DNA of 64,000 bases from Pseudomonas sp. B20(2017). Its GTDB lineage: Bacteria > Pseudomonadota > Gammaproteobacteria > Pseudomonadales > Pseudomonadaceae. The position numbers and the translations under genes were made by a program. Positions 35,678 through 44,134 of this stretch are shown piece by piece. The number at the start of each line of letters is the position of its first letter. Position 1 is the stretch's first letter. The notes under the pieces were generated by a model. It did no database searches. It saw only the letters and a program-made list of their open reading frames with translations, and was not told the origin of the DNA. The stretch spans positions 248,001-312,000 of the forward strand of contig NZ_NEJP01000006.1 of the NCBI RefSeq assembly GCF_002113125.1. Direction: 5' to 3'.

Positions 35678-37079
35678 GGGAAACGGCCTCCGTGCCGAGG
35701 TACTGGAACGCGGAAAAAGGAATCGGATCGATCGGAAAACGCGGCCGCAGCCAGCCGACATCCTTGCGCCCGGTGGCCTGACGCAAGCGGTCGCTGCAAT
35801 AACCGACACACATCCGCCCCTGACAGTCGCCCATGCTTACGCGAGTGCGCATTTTCAGGCTGGCGATGTCTTGCACGCCCTGCTCCAGCGCGCGGTCGAT
35901 GTCGGCGCGGGTCGCGTGTTCGCAGCGGCAGATCACCGTGTCGGCGGCCGGCAATGCGGTCTGCCCGACGCCGCGTTCGGTGTAGCGGTCCACCGCCGCG
36001 CGGAAACGCACGATGGCTTTGAGTTTGCCCAGGTAGCGATCACGACGGACTCGCGCCAATTCCTCTTCGAGCACACCGCGTTGCAGCAGGATCGAGGTCG
36101 CCGCGATCTTGCCGGCCAGCATTGCCGCTTCGCCACCGCGAATCCCGCCCATGTCACCGGCCAGATGCACATGCGGTTCGCTGCTTTGCTGCCAGACGTT
36201 GGCGTTGGCGCGCAGGTAGCCATCGTCGCTGAAGCCGTGGTCCAGACCCATCTGCTGGCTCAGTTGCGTGCGCGGGATGAAGCCGTAGCCGACCGCGAGG
36301 GTCTTCGCTTCGAAGCGTTGAACGCGGCTCATGTCCGGCTCCCACGTTGCCGAGTACGGCGCCACGCTGACGCTTTTCAGTTCGCCTTCGCCGTGCGCCT
36401 CGACCACGCCCCAGCCGTAGTTCATCGGGATGCCGTGCAATTTCAGATAGGCGAGCATGCTCAAGCCATCGAGGAACAGCTGCGGCTTGTTCAGCAGCGC
36501 CAGACTTTCCTTGGCGATCTTGCCGAACGCACAGGCCTCGTAGACGCCGGCAACGCTCACACCCGACGCGTGCAGCTGGGTTGCCACAAGCGGCAACAAC
36601 GGCCCTGTGCCGGCGATCACCACCGGGCCCTGTGGTTTGACCACGCCGCTTTTGATCTGCAATTGCAGGCCACCGAGCATGATCACGCCGGGCAAGGTCC
36701 AGCCGGGAAACGGCACGCTGCGTTCGTGGCAACCGGCGGCCAGCAGCAACTGCGAGTATTCGATTTCGTGCAGACGCTCGTCGCCGTCCAGCACCACCAG
36801 CGAGCGCGTGCCTTCGGCGCCGACCACGCGGTGGTTGAGGCGCACGTCAATCAGCCCGGACTGCTCCTGGAAATCACCGTGCAATTTGCCCAGCGCCTCG
36901 GAATAGCGCGGCCCCAGATAATCCAGCTGCACACCATCACGCAGCGGCCCGCGATAGACCACGCCGCCCAGGCGCGACGCCTCTTCGAGCAAGGTGCAGC
37001 GCACCCCATGCAGGGCCAGTTCGATGGCCGCCGCCATTCCCGCCGGGCCACCGCCGACGATCACCGGATGCAGGCTCAT
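35670..37079 (-). CDS. hcnB: Hydrogen cyanide synthase subunit HcnB
   Basis: This 469-residue flavoprotein has an N-terminal FAD motif (VIVGGGPAGMAAAIELALHG, residues 6-25), an NAD-type Rossmann motif (VVIAGTGPLLPLVATQL near 149) and a C-terminal BFD-like [2Fe-2S] segment (ICRCEHATRADID, then CQGRMCVGYC, about residues 385-440). It is the electron-transferring large subunit of HCN synthase. Start overlaps the hcnA stop (ATGA), so hcnA, hcnB and hcnC form one coupled transcription unit. Confidence 0.94.
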   Translation of the reverse strand: MSLHPVIVGGGPAGMAAAIELALHGVRCTLLEEASRLGGVVYRGPLRDGVQLDYLGPRYSEALGKLHGDFQEQSGLIDVRLNHRVVGAEGTRSLVVLDGDERLHEIEYSQLLLAAGCHERSVPFPGWTLPGVIMLGGLQLQIKSGVVKPQGPVVIAGTGPLLPLVATQLHASGVSVAGVYEACAFGKIAKESLALLNKPQLFLDGLSMLAYLKLHGIPMNYGWGVVEAHGEGELKSVSVAPYSATWEPDMSRVQRFEAKTLAVGYGFIPRTQLSQQMGLDHGFSDDGYLRANANVWQQSSEPHVHLAGDMGGIRGGEAAMLAGKIAATSILLQRGVLEEELARVRRDRYLGKLKAIVRFRAAVDRYTERGVGQTALPAADTVICRCEHATRADIDRALEQGVQDIASLKMRTRVSMGDCQGRMCVGYCSDRLRQATGRKDVGWLRPRFPIDPIPFSAFQYLGTEAVSHE

Positions 37080-37390
37080 AGCACCTCCTGCCCGTGAATA
37101 CGGTTTACCTGGGTTTCGATCAGCATGCCCTCGCGCACCACGGTCTGGCAGGCGCGGCGTTTGTGCCGGCCGTTGATTTTCACCAGGCAGCACTGACACA
37201 CGCCCATGCCGCAATAGGCACCGCTGATCTGGTTGTGATCGTTGCGCGCGACCTGGCGCACCCCGAGGGATTGAATGACGCTGAGCACGGTCTCGCCGAT
37301 GGCGGCGGTGACCGGCTGGCCGTTGATGTGGACAGTCATATCCGCCTGCGTCAAAGGCTGGATATCGAAGGTTCTTTCTAGGCAGTGCAT
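37076..37390 (-). CDS. hcnA: Hydrogen cyanide synthase subunit HcnA
   Basis: This 104-residue [2Fe-2S] subunit carries AYCGMGVCQCCLVKI and RRACQT, four cysteines in the plant-ferredoxin-like order C-x4-C-x2-C...C. I chose the ATG at 37390. The other in-frame ATG at 37402 is part of the RsmA-type motif TCACGGATGA and would lack a ribosome site, while that motif supplies GGA about 12 bases before 37390. It is the first gene of hcnABC, and its translation is probably under Gac/Rsm control. Confidence 0.93.
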   Translation of the reverse strand: MHCLERTFDIQPLTQADMTVHINGQPVTAAIGETVLSVIQSLGVRQVARNDHNQISGAYCGMGVCQCCLVKINGRHKRRACQTVVREGMLIETQVNRIHGQEVL

Positions 37391-37398
37391 TGCAATGA

Positions 37399-37408
37399 TC
37401 ATCCGTGA
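37399..37408 (-). promoter_or_regulatory. RsmA/CsrA-type site at the hcnA ribosome binding site
   Basis: The minus strand reads TCACGGATGA, an exact fit to the A/UCANGGANGU/A consensus for RsmA/RsmE, and its GGA is the ribosome site for hcnA. In known biocontrol pseudomonads hcnA is repressed by RsmA/E here and relieved by RsmX/Y/Z RNAs. Confidence 0.8.
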
Positions 37409-37651
37409 AAAGTTCAGGTGAGGTTGAAACAGCTCCTTGCTGCACTACACCTCGCCGGCTCGTCGGGTTTATCGCTCTCTATCGGGCCGGCAGGTTTATT
37501 CCTGCTCGCGCAGCAAAGTGCGCGCAAGCAATGTAGTCGATCCAGCGGCAAGGGCCTGGAAATTTCACGGTAGGGGATATTGCGCCGACGAATATTGATC
37601 CAGGCCATGGAAATGACTGTACGGTTCTGCGCCTTCGACACTGCGCAAACA
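37409..37651 (-). promoter_or_regulatory. hcnABC leader and promoter region
   Basis: This interval contains no frame of interest. The ANR-like box (37595-37608) lies about 205 bp before the hcnA start, and a CAATAT hexamer near 37575 could be the -10 element. That would give a leader of roughly 170 nt. Confidence 0.55.
37595..37608 (-). promoter_or_regulatory. ANR (FNR-type) box of the hcn promoter
   Basis: The minus strand reads ATGGC-CTGG-ATCAA. One half matches the TTGAT-N4-ATCAA consensus fully and the other is degenerate in the same way I recall for other hcnA promoters (TTGGC-N4-ATCAA). It suggests activation under low oxygen. Confidence 0.6.
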
Positions 37652-37687
37652 GAAAAAAGCCGCTTCAACCCGAAGGTGGAAGCGGCC
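37652..37687 (-). terminator. Rho-independent terminator after the 24-aa peptide gene
   Basis: GCCGCTTC and GAAGCGGC arms with a T-run on the minus-strand 3' side. It insulates the hcn promoter from the upstream operon. Confidence 0.85.
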
Positions 37688-37707
37688 AAGGCATGAGCCT
37701 CAAGGAA

Positions 37708-37782
37708 TCAGTGCACGAACAGGGCGATCAGGATGATGATCGGGATCGGAACGCCGAGGAAAAACAGCAGTAGTGAGCGCAT
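37708..37782 (-). CDS. 24-residue hydrophobic membrane peptide
   Basis: A short frame encodes MRSLLLFFLGVPIPIIILIA followed by LFVH. It has an excellent ribosome site (AAGGAG, seven bases before the ATG), a downstream terminator and one membrane span. It follows the 38-kb membrane protein gene by 15 bases in the same direction and is probably co-transcribed. Function is unknown. Confidence 0.72.
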   Translation of the reverse strand: MRSLLLFFLGVPIPIIILIALFVH

Positions 37783-37797
37783 GGTGATTCTCCTTGA

Positions 37798-38736
37798 TTA
37801 ACGGACTGGCGGCAGCGTGGTCGTGGTGTAGGTTTCGACTTCGACGTACTCGACCGCATCCCGGCGGCGACCGCCGAAGGTGGCCGAGAGGCTGGCGAAG
37901 AACGCACCGGCCAGCAGCGCGATGAACATCCACAACGAAGTCCAGGCAGCGACTTTGGCGGCGGTGTCGGCGGCCTGTTGCGCTTTAACCTTGGCGTCGG
38001 CGATTGCCTTCTGGGTGCGGGCGTAGATTTCATCGACCCGACGTTCGGCGTCGGCCTGGGTCAGGTTGGTACGCTGGGCGACCAGTTGGGCGAGGTAGCT
38101 ACGGTCTTCGGCGCTGAGCTGACCGTTGGCCAGGCTTTGGGCGAAGATCCGGGTCACGGTGCCACGGGCGGCGTCGTCGCTGACGGCGGCGGGACGATCG
38201 TCGCGGAACAGGCTGTCGACGAAGTAGCCGTACTGATCGCTGTCAGTGTTGGACGCTGCGGTGCCGGCTGCTTGGGTCATCGCACTGGCTGCGCCACCAG
38301 CAACACTTGCACCGGCTTGCACACCACCGCTGACGATGCTGCTGACCGAGCCGACCACTAGCGTCGCGGTGACCAATGTCGCCACGCACCAGGCGAGGAA
38401 GCCATGGGCGGTGTCGCGGAAGTACACCTCGTCACCGTGCATGTTGGCCCATTTCACCCGCAGGCGACCGGCGATGTAGCCACCGAGTCCCGAAGCGATG
38501 ATTTGTGTCGCGGCCAGCCAGATGATCGTTGAAATGCCCAGGCCCTTGGCGCTGACGCCCTCTCCGGCCCACGGTGAAACAGCGGAAAAGCCCAGACCGA
38601 AACCGAGCAGCACCAGAATCAACGACAGCGCCGCAGCGGCTGCGGCTCCAGCGAAGATCGCGCCCCAGGACACCCCTGAGACGTTGCTCGACTCGCCTTC
38701 GAAGGCAGGATAAAACCCATCTGAGGATCTATTCAT
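37798..38736 (-). CDS. Hypothetical polytopic membrane protein
   Basis: This 312-residue protein has about four membrane spans: GVSWGAIFAGAAAAAALSLI near residue 21, a second near 70, a third near 120 and one near the C-terminus (WMFIALLAGAFFASL). Between them are an Ala/Gly-rich stretch and a helical region (TQKAIADAKVKAQQAADTAA). I do not recognise a functional family. The ATG at 38736 follows GGGAG; the earlier ATG at 38817 adds 27 unrelated residues. Confidence 0.75.
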   Translation of the reverse strand: MNRSSDGFYPAFEGESSNVSGVSWGAIFAGAAAAAALSLILVLLGFGLGFSAVSPWAGEGVSAKGLGISTIIWLAATQIIASGLGGYIAGRLRVKWANMHGDEVYFRDTAHGFLAWCVATLVTATLVVGSVSSIVSGGVQAGASVAGGAASAMTQAAGTAASNTDSDQYGYFVDSLFRDDRPAAVSDDAARGTVTRIFAQSLANGQLSAEDRSYLAQLVAQRTNLTQADAERRVDEIYARTQKAIADAKVKAQQAADTAAKVAAWTSLWMFIALLAGAFFASLSATFGGRRRDAVEYVEVETYTTTTLPPVR

Positions 38737-38929
38737 TGTTGTTCTGCTCCCGGCATGAAAAATAGTGTTACAACTCGTCATCAGAGGAATTGCAGTGACC
38801 GTGCCAGTCGCCAACATTAAATAAATCGTTTGGATTCAATCAGTTAAAAAGTCTGAACTTCCCAGATCCATGCAAATTGCAACAACAGGTCGATAACAGC
38901 GGGTTTTATGCATTGGCACAAAATCCCGA

Positions 38930-39265
38930 TCATTTGCGTTTGTAGCTTTTCTTGCCACTCGGAGTCAGGCAATACACGCCGCCGCGCGGCCCGGTGCAGA
39001 ACGAACCGGTGCCACAATCACAGCCGTCATTGCTTTGCAGAAATTGTTGAGGTCGCGCCTGTTCGCGGCTGCCGAACATGGCGGCGCAGCTCTTTTTCGA
39101 GCCGCTGATGGAGCCGTCATTGCACACGAACAGATCGCCGTCGCAGCGATCGATGCCGCCCTTCTTCCCGGAACACGGGGTGTTGGCGGCTAGTGCCGAA
39201 GCGCTCAGCAGCGCCAGCAACATCCCCGCCATCGGCATCCAGCCACCACGAATCAATCGGCTCAC
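38930..39265 (-). CDS. Small secreted Cys-rich protein
   Basis: This 111-residue protein has a signal peptide (cleavage near ALA-AN, about residue 27; ATGs at residues 10 and 14 are alternative starts). The mature part has eight cysteines (PCSG, DRCDGD, FVCNDG, KSCAAM, CDCGTG, FCTGP, YCLTP), so several disulfides are likely. It ends in a basic KKSYKRK tail. I do not recognise the family. Confidence 0.65.
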   Translation of the reverse strand: MSRLIRGGWMPMAGMLLALLSASALAANTPCSGKKGGIDRCDGDLFVCNDGSISGSKKSCAAMFGSREQARPQQFLQSNDGCDCGTGSFCTGPRGGVYCLTPSGKKSYKRK

Positions 39266-39428
39266 GGCATCATTCCTTGAAAAATATGGCCAGATGATAT
39301 CAACGTTTCACAAAATAATTCGGCGACTGCGACTAATGACGGCTACAACATGAAAGTTAATTTAAAGCGTCACCGCAAAATCTTGGCAAAATGCTGCCAT
39401 TCCGTTTCAACCGATCAGCAGGCCCACC

Positions 39429-40112
39429 ATGACTCGCATCCTGACCATCGAAGACGACGCCGTGACCGCCCGTGAAATCGTCGCCGAATTGAGCAGCCAC
39501 GGCCTCGACGTGGATTGGGTCGACAACGGCCGTGAAGGCCTGGACCGCGCGGTCAGCGGCAACTACGACCTGATCACCCTCGACCGCATGCTGCCGGAAC
39601 TCGATGGCCTGGCCATCGTCACCACCCTGCGCACCATGGGCGTGGCGACGCCGATCCTGATGATCAGCGCCCTCTCCGACGTCGACGAGCGCGTGCGTGG
39701 CTTGCGCGCCGGCGGCGATGACTACCTGACCAAACCGTTCGCCACCGATGAAATGGCCGCCCGGGTCGAAGTATTGCTGCGTCGGCAGAACAGCAACGGC
39801 GCCCAGCCGACCACGTTGCAGGTGGCGGATCTGCAACTCGACCTGATCAGCCACGAAGCCCGTCGCGCCGAGCAGGTTCTTACGCTGCTGCCGACCGAAT
39901 ACAAGTTGCTGGAATTTTTGATGCGCAACAGCGGCCAGATTCTGTCGCGGATGATGATTTTCGAGGAAGTCTGGGGCTATCACTTCGACCCCGGCACCAA
40001 CCTGATCGACGTGCACATCGGCCGTCTGCGCAAGAAGATCGACCCGCCGGGCAATGTCCCGCTGATCCGCACGGTGCGAGGCTCGGGTTATGTCATTGCC
40101 GAACCCGTCTGA
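39429..40112 (+). CDS. OmpR-family response regulator
   Basis: This 227-residue regulator has a receiver domain (residues 1-120, acidic pocket EDD and phosphoacceptor Asp52 in LITLDRMLPELDG, conserved Lys in TKPF) and a C-terminal winged helix (about 130-225, LLPTEYKLLEFLMRNSGQIL and IDVHIGRLRKKI). It overlaps the histidine kinase gene by 23 bases, so the two make a two-component system. The signal is unknown and no target operon adjoins it. Confidence 0.92.
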   Translation: MTRILTIEDDAVTAREIVAELSSHGLDVDWVDNGREGLDRAVSGNYDLITLDRMLPELDGLAIVTTLRTMGVATPILMISALSDVDERVRGLRAGGDDYLTKPFATDEMAARVEVLLRRQNSNGAQPTTLQVADLQLDLISHEARRAEQVLTLLPTEYKLLEFLMRNSGQILSRMMIFEEVWGYHFDPGTNLIDVHIGRLRKKIDPPGNVPLIRTVRGSGYVIAEPV

Positions 40113-41484
40113 CGGTTGGCGTTCCTCCAGCAGCCGTTTGCTGGCGCTGTACAGTTCGTTGTTCGTGGCCTGGAGTGCGATCCTCATGGGGGTCATGTAC
40201 TTCGAGGTGTCCGGTTATCTCGACAACCTGGCCAAGCACTCGCTGATGCAACGTCAGCATCTGTTTTCGCATTTTCGCGGCGATCAGCTGGAAGACGCGC
40301 TCGCCGCCAGCATGACTTTCGACATTCGTGGCATCGACGCCTACGGCCTGTTTGATGCCCAGCATCGCTACCTCGGCGGCGCGTTGCAGAAGATCCCCGA
40401 GGGTCTGCCGCTGGACGGCAAGATCCACATGCTCAGCGAGTGCGCCGACTCCGACGACCCGACCCTGCCCAACGACAGCTGCGACGCGGTAGCCACCCCG
40501 ACCCGCGACGGCCGCTGGCTGGTGTTGTTGCGCGACAACGGCTCGCTGTTCGCGGTGACGAAGATCATTCTGCATGCCTTGCTCTGGGGCGTGTCGCTGA
40601 CGATTGTGCCGGGAATCATCGGCTGGCATTTGCTGCGTCGTCGGCCGCTGCGGCGGATCCGCGCGATCCAGGCCAGCGCCCAGTCGATTGTCGCCGGCGA
40701 CCTGACCCACCGTTTGCCGCTGTCCAATCGCCGCGATGAGCTGGACATGCTCGCCGCCATCGTCAACGCCATGCTCGATCGCATCGAGCGCTTGATGAAC
40801 GAAGTCAAAGGCGTGTGCGACAACATTGCCCATGACCTGCGCACCCCGCTGACCCGTTTACGCGCGCAGCTTTATCGTATGCAGCAACAGGCCGGCGAAG
40901 GCTCGCCGGAAGCGGCGCAACTGGATCTGGTGCTGGCCGAGGCCGATACGTTGATGGCGCGGTTTCGCGGGTTGCTGAGGATTTCCGAACTGGAGGATCG
41001 ACAGCGGCGCTCGGGGTTTGTCGAGCTCGATCCGGTGTTGCTGCTGCAGGAACTGCACGAGTTTTATCTGCCGCTGGCCGAGGAAGATGAACTGCGCTTC
41101 GAGCTGAAACTGCCGGAAACCCTGCCAATGCTGAACGGTGATCGTGCGTTGCTGTTTGAAGCGCTGGCAAACCTGTTGAGCAATTCGATCAAGTTCACAC
41201 CCGCCGGGGGGATAGTGATTTTGCGTGGGGCGAATGATGCGGGACACACCCGGATCGAAGTGCACGATTCCGGGCCCGGCATTCCCGAGTCCGAACGGGA
41301 GGCGGTGTTCCAGCGCTTCTACCGCGCCGAGGGCGGGCAACCGCAGAATGGCTTTGGCCTGGGACTGTCGATTGTCGCGGCGATCGTCAACCTGCACGGG
41401 TTCAGCCTTGAGGTGGGACGCAGCGATCTGGGCGGGGCGAAGCTGGTGCTGGATTGTCGGCAGAGCCTGATTTCACAGTCCTGA
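40090..41484 (+). CDS. Sensor histidine kinase
   Basis: This 464-residue kinase has two membrane spans (about residues 15-38 and 155-178) flanking a periplasmic sensor domain of about 115 residues, a HAMP domain (RRIRAIQASAQSIVAGDLTH), the phosphoacceptor box NIAHDLRTPLTRLRAQL, and the ATPase boxes ALANLLSNSIKFTPAGG, DSGPGIPESE and GFGLGLSI. It is the partner of the overlapping response regulator. Confidence 0.92.
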   Translation: MSLPNPSDGWRSSSSRLLALYSSLFVAWSAILMGVMYFEVSGYLDNLAKHSLMQRQHLFSHFRGDQLEDALAASMTFDIRGIDAYGLFDAQHRYLGGALQKIPEGLPLDGKIHMLSECADSDDPTLPNDSCDAVATPTRDGRWLVLLRDNGSLFAVTKIILHALLWGVSLTIVPGIIGWHLLRRRPLRRIRAIQASAQSIVAGDLTHRLPLSNRRDELDMLAAIVNAMLDRIERLMNEVKGVCDNIAHDLRTPLTRLRAQLYRMQQQAGEGSPEAAQLDLVLAEADTLMARFRGLLRISELEDRQRRSGFVELDPVLLLQELHEFYLPLAEEDELRFELKLPETLPMLNGDRALLFEALANLLSNSIKFTPAGGIVILRGANDAGHTRIEVHDSGPGIPESEREAVFQRFYRAEGGQPQNGFGLGLSIVAAIVNLHGFSLEVGRSDLGGAKLVLDCRQSLISQS

Positions 41485-41500
41485 AAACACCTGCCGAACT

Positions 41501-41590
41501 TGTGGGAGCGAGCTTGCTCGCGAAGGCGGAGTATCAGTTAACACATCTGTAAACTGATCAACTGCTTTCGCGAGCAAGCTCGCTCCCACA
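41501..41590. repeat. REP inverted pair (BIME-like)
   Basis: Perfect inverted TGTGGGAGCGAGCTTGCTCG copies enclose about 42 bp between the convergent kinase and SRPBCC genes. Confidence 0.92.
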
Positions 41591-41609
41591 AGGGGTCGTG
41601 GTATGCCTG

Positions 41610-42020
41610 TCAGGTTGGGTAGTTGGCGCGCAACGCCTCGAGGCCGCCCTGATAGATGCCGCTGAACAGTGCCACCACTTCCTCATCGCTCACACCCTTG
41701 GCCGTGAAGCGTCCCGACCACGTCACCTTCGCGCCCTGCCCTTGGGCTTCTACGCGAATCGTCGCCAGATAATCGGTGGCCGGAAACGGTGCCTCCACGA
41801 TCGAATAGCTGTAGGTTTTGCCCGCGTTATCGAACGTTTCCAGACGCTCGACCACCACTGCACCGTCAGCGGTTTGCAACGTGCGCACGCGCCCGCCTTC
41901 GCTCAGCTCGCTATTGGGAATGAACGGCAGCCAGTCCGGCAAGGTGTTGAAACCGCCAATCAATTGCCAGACCTGATCGGCCGAAGCCGGGATGTCGATC
42001 GTTGCTGATGCTGTTGCCAT
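41610..42020 (-). CDS. SRPBCC family protein
   Basis: This 136-residue protein has the START/Bet v1-like pattern (ATIDIPASADQVWQLIGGFN, then ERLETFDNAGKTYSYSIVEA and KVTWSGRF). The family binds hydrophobic ligands or acts as a small cyclase or lyase. The ATG at 42020 starts the conserved region. It is the third gene of an AKR-SDR-SRPBCC operon, 25 bases after the SDR stop, which suggests a joint role in metabolism of a small organic compound. Confidence 0.85.
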   Translation of the reverse strand: MATASATIDIPASADQVWQLIGGFNTLPDWLPFIPNSELSEGGRVRTLQTADGAVVVERLETFDNAGKTYSYSIVEAPFPATDYLATIRVEAQGQGAKVTWSGRFTAKGVSDEEVVALFSGIYQGGLEALRANYPT

Positions 42021-42045
42021 AAATAAAAAGTCTCTCTCGATAAAT

Positions 42046-42843
42046 TCAGATAGCCAGGCTGTCGACCACGCCGCCGTCGACCCGCAAAGCGGCGCCGGTG
42101 GTGGCTGAGGACAGCGGTGAAGCGATGTAGGTGACCAGGTGCGCGACTTCTTCGACATCCGCTACGCGCTGGATGATCGAGCTCGGACGGGCCCGGCGCA
42201 CAAACGCGTCAGCCTCGTCCCGCAGGCTGCGGCCAGATTCGGCGGCGGCATCCTTGAGCATTTCCTCGACACCGTCGGTGAAGGTCGGCCCCGGCAGGAT
42301 CGCGTTGACCGTAACCCCGGTGCCCGCCAGGCGTTTGGCCAGGCCATGGGAGACCGCGAGGTTGGCGCTCTTGGTCACGCCGTAGTTGATCATGTCCGCC
42401 GGGGTGGCCACGCCGGATTCTGAAGACAGGAAGATCACCCGGCCCCAGCCCTGCTCGACCATCGCCGGGACGTAGTGCCGCGACAGGCGCACGCCGGAGA
42501 TCACGTTGATTTCATAGAAGCGCGTCCACTCATCGTCCGGCGCGTCGAAGAAATCCACGGCGTTGTAGATACCGAGGTTGTTCACCAGGATGTCGGCTTT
42601 CGGTTCGGCGGCGAACAGTTTCTGCGCGCCTTCGGCCGTGCCCAGATCCGCCGTCAGGCCGCGCAGTTGTGCGCCCGGCACCTTGTCTCGAATGCTCGCC
42701 AGCGCCTGCTCGACCTTGGCCGCGTCGCGACCGATCACCACCACCGTAGCGCCTGCCTCGGCCAGCGACTGGCTGATGCCCAAACCGATGCCCGCCGTGC
42801 TACCGCTGACAATCGCCAGTTTTCCGCTCAGATCGATCTTCAT
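42046..42843 (-). CDS. Short-chain dehydrogenase/reductase
   Basis: This 265-residue classical SDR has the NAD(P) motif SGSTAGIGLGIS near residue 13, NNLGIYN near 88, a Ser in FLSSESGV and the catalytic YGVTK motif near residue 154. It overlaps the aldo/keto reductase gene by four bases. The substrate is unknown; the neighbours suggest a sugar or small carbonyl compound. Confidence 0.88.
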   Translation of the reverse strand: MKIDLSGKLAIVSGSTAGIGLGISQSLAEAGATVVVIGRDAAKVEQALASIRDKVPGAQLRGLTADLGTAEGAQKLFAAEPKADILVNNLGIYNAVDFFDAPDDEWTRFYEINVISGVRLSRHYVPAMVEQGWGRVIFLSSESGVATPADMINYGVTKSANLAVSHGLAKRLAGTGVTVNAILPGPTFTDGVEEMLKDAAAESGRSLRDEADAFVRRARPSSIIQRVADVEEVAHLVTYIASPLSSATTGAALRVDGGVVDSLAI

Positions 42844-43862
42844 GCTTTCACCTCGTCGATGGGTAATGGTGCACGTTCGGACACCAGTTTCGCTTCACGC
42901 ATGGCCTGCCAGAAACCGGCCGGAATGACCGCCGACAGCGCCGCCACATCTTCAGCGATGCGCCCAGGCTTGCTCGCGCCGGGAATCACGGCTGCCACGG
43001 CCGGATTGGCCAGCGAGAATTGTAGTGCAGCCGCTTTGACATCGACGCCGTGGGCAGCGGCGATGCGTTTGATCTGCTCGACCTTGGCAATGATTTGCGG
43101 GCTGGCCTTCTGGTATTCGAAGTGCGCGCCGCCGGCCAGGATCCCCGAGCTATAAGGGCCACCGACAACGATTTCAACGTTCTGCGCCCGCGCCGAATCC
43201 ATCAAGCGCTGCAAGGCACGATCGTGATCAAGCAAGGTGTAGCGGCCGGCTAACAGGAAGCCGTCAGGCTGCGCCTCGGTCAGGTCCAGCGTCAACTCGC
43301 ACGGCTCGACCTTGTTCACGCCCAGGCCCCAGCCCTTGATCACGCCTTCTTCACGCAGGCGGGTCAGGACTTTGAAGGCACCGGTGCGGGCCTGATTGAA
43401 ATACTCGAGCCATTGGTCGCCGTAGAAATCCTGAGCGATGTCATGGACCCAGACGATGTCGAGGCGATCGGTTTTCAGACGCTTGAGGCTGTCTTCGATC
43501 GAACGCAAGGTGGCGTCGGCGCTGTAGTCGTTGACGATCTTGTTCGGGCGGCCGTGTTCGAACACTCCGCTTTTCTCGCCCAGATCCCGGGCAGCGGCGT
43601 CTTCGACTTCATCGAGAATCACCCGGCCAACCTTGGTGCTGAGCACATAATCGTCGCGCTTGTAGCGGGACAGTGCTTCGCCGAGGCGGATTTCCGAAAG
43701 GCCCGAGCCGTAGAACGGCGCGGTGTCGAAGTAACGCACGCCGGCCTCCCAAGCCGCGTGCACGGTGGCCTGCGCTTCATCTTCAGGAATGGCGCGGAAC
43801 ATGTTGCCCAGTGGCGCCGTGCCGAAGCCCAGTTGGCTGGGCAGTTTGTCTTTCAAGCTCAT
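42840..43862 (-). CDS. Aldo/keto reductase, aldose dehydrogenase type
   Basis: This 340-residue AKR has the catalytic Asp/Tyr segment GVRYFDTAPFYGSGLSEIRL near residue 43, a Lys in STKVGR and His in VWVHDI, and a C-terminal cofactor site (VIPGASKPGRIAEDV). The pattern fits the D-threo-aldose (L-fucose) 1-dehydrogenase branch. The ATG at 43862 is preferred to 43940, which adds 26 unrelated residues. It is the first gene of the three-gene operon; the divergent GlxA-like regulator is its likely controller. Confidence 0.87.
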   Translation of the reverse strand: MSLKDKLPSQLGFGTAPLGNMFRAIPEDEAQATVHAAWEAGVRYFDTAPFYGSGLSEIRLGEALSRYKRDDYVLSTKVGRVILDEVEDAAARDLGEKSGVFEHGRPNKIVNDYSADATLRSIEDSLKRLKTDRLDIVWVHDIAQDFYGDQWLEYFNQARTGAFKVLTRLREEGVIKGWGLGVNKVEPCELTLDLTEAQPDGFLLAGRYTLLDHDRALQRLMDSARAQNVEIVVGGPYSSGILAGGAHFEYQKASPQIIAKVEQIKRIAAAHGVDVKAAALQFSLANPAVAAVIPGASKPGRIAEDVAALSAVIPAGFWQAMREAKLVSERAPLPIDEVKA

Positions 43863-44134
43863 GATGCTGTCCTCGCGTGTCGTGGTCGGTCTTGACCTTG
43901 AGCACATCCTAGATTTCTCCGGAAAGACCGTCCAAGACATAATGTGCAGAACTTGAGTCCAAAAAGGTCTGATGCGCTCAGCGTAGCCTGCGTTGGTGAA
44001 TGAACCGCCGACGCTCGTCTACAGTGAGTTGACCTTTCAGGCGTCCGGATGACATATATCCCGGAAATCCTGCCACGCCGGTTTTTCGGGACATTTGCAG
44101 TCTATCCTCCCCCGCCCGCCTGGCACCTCAGGCA

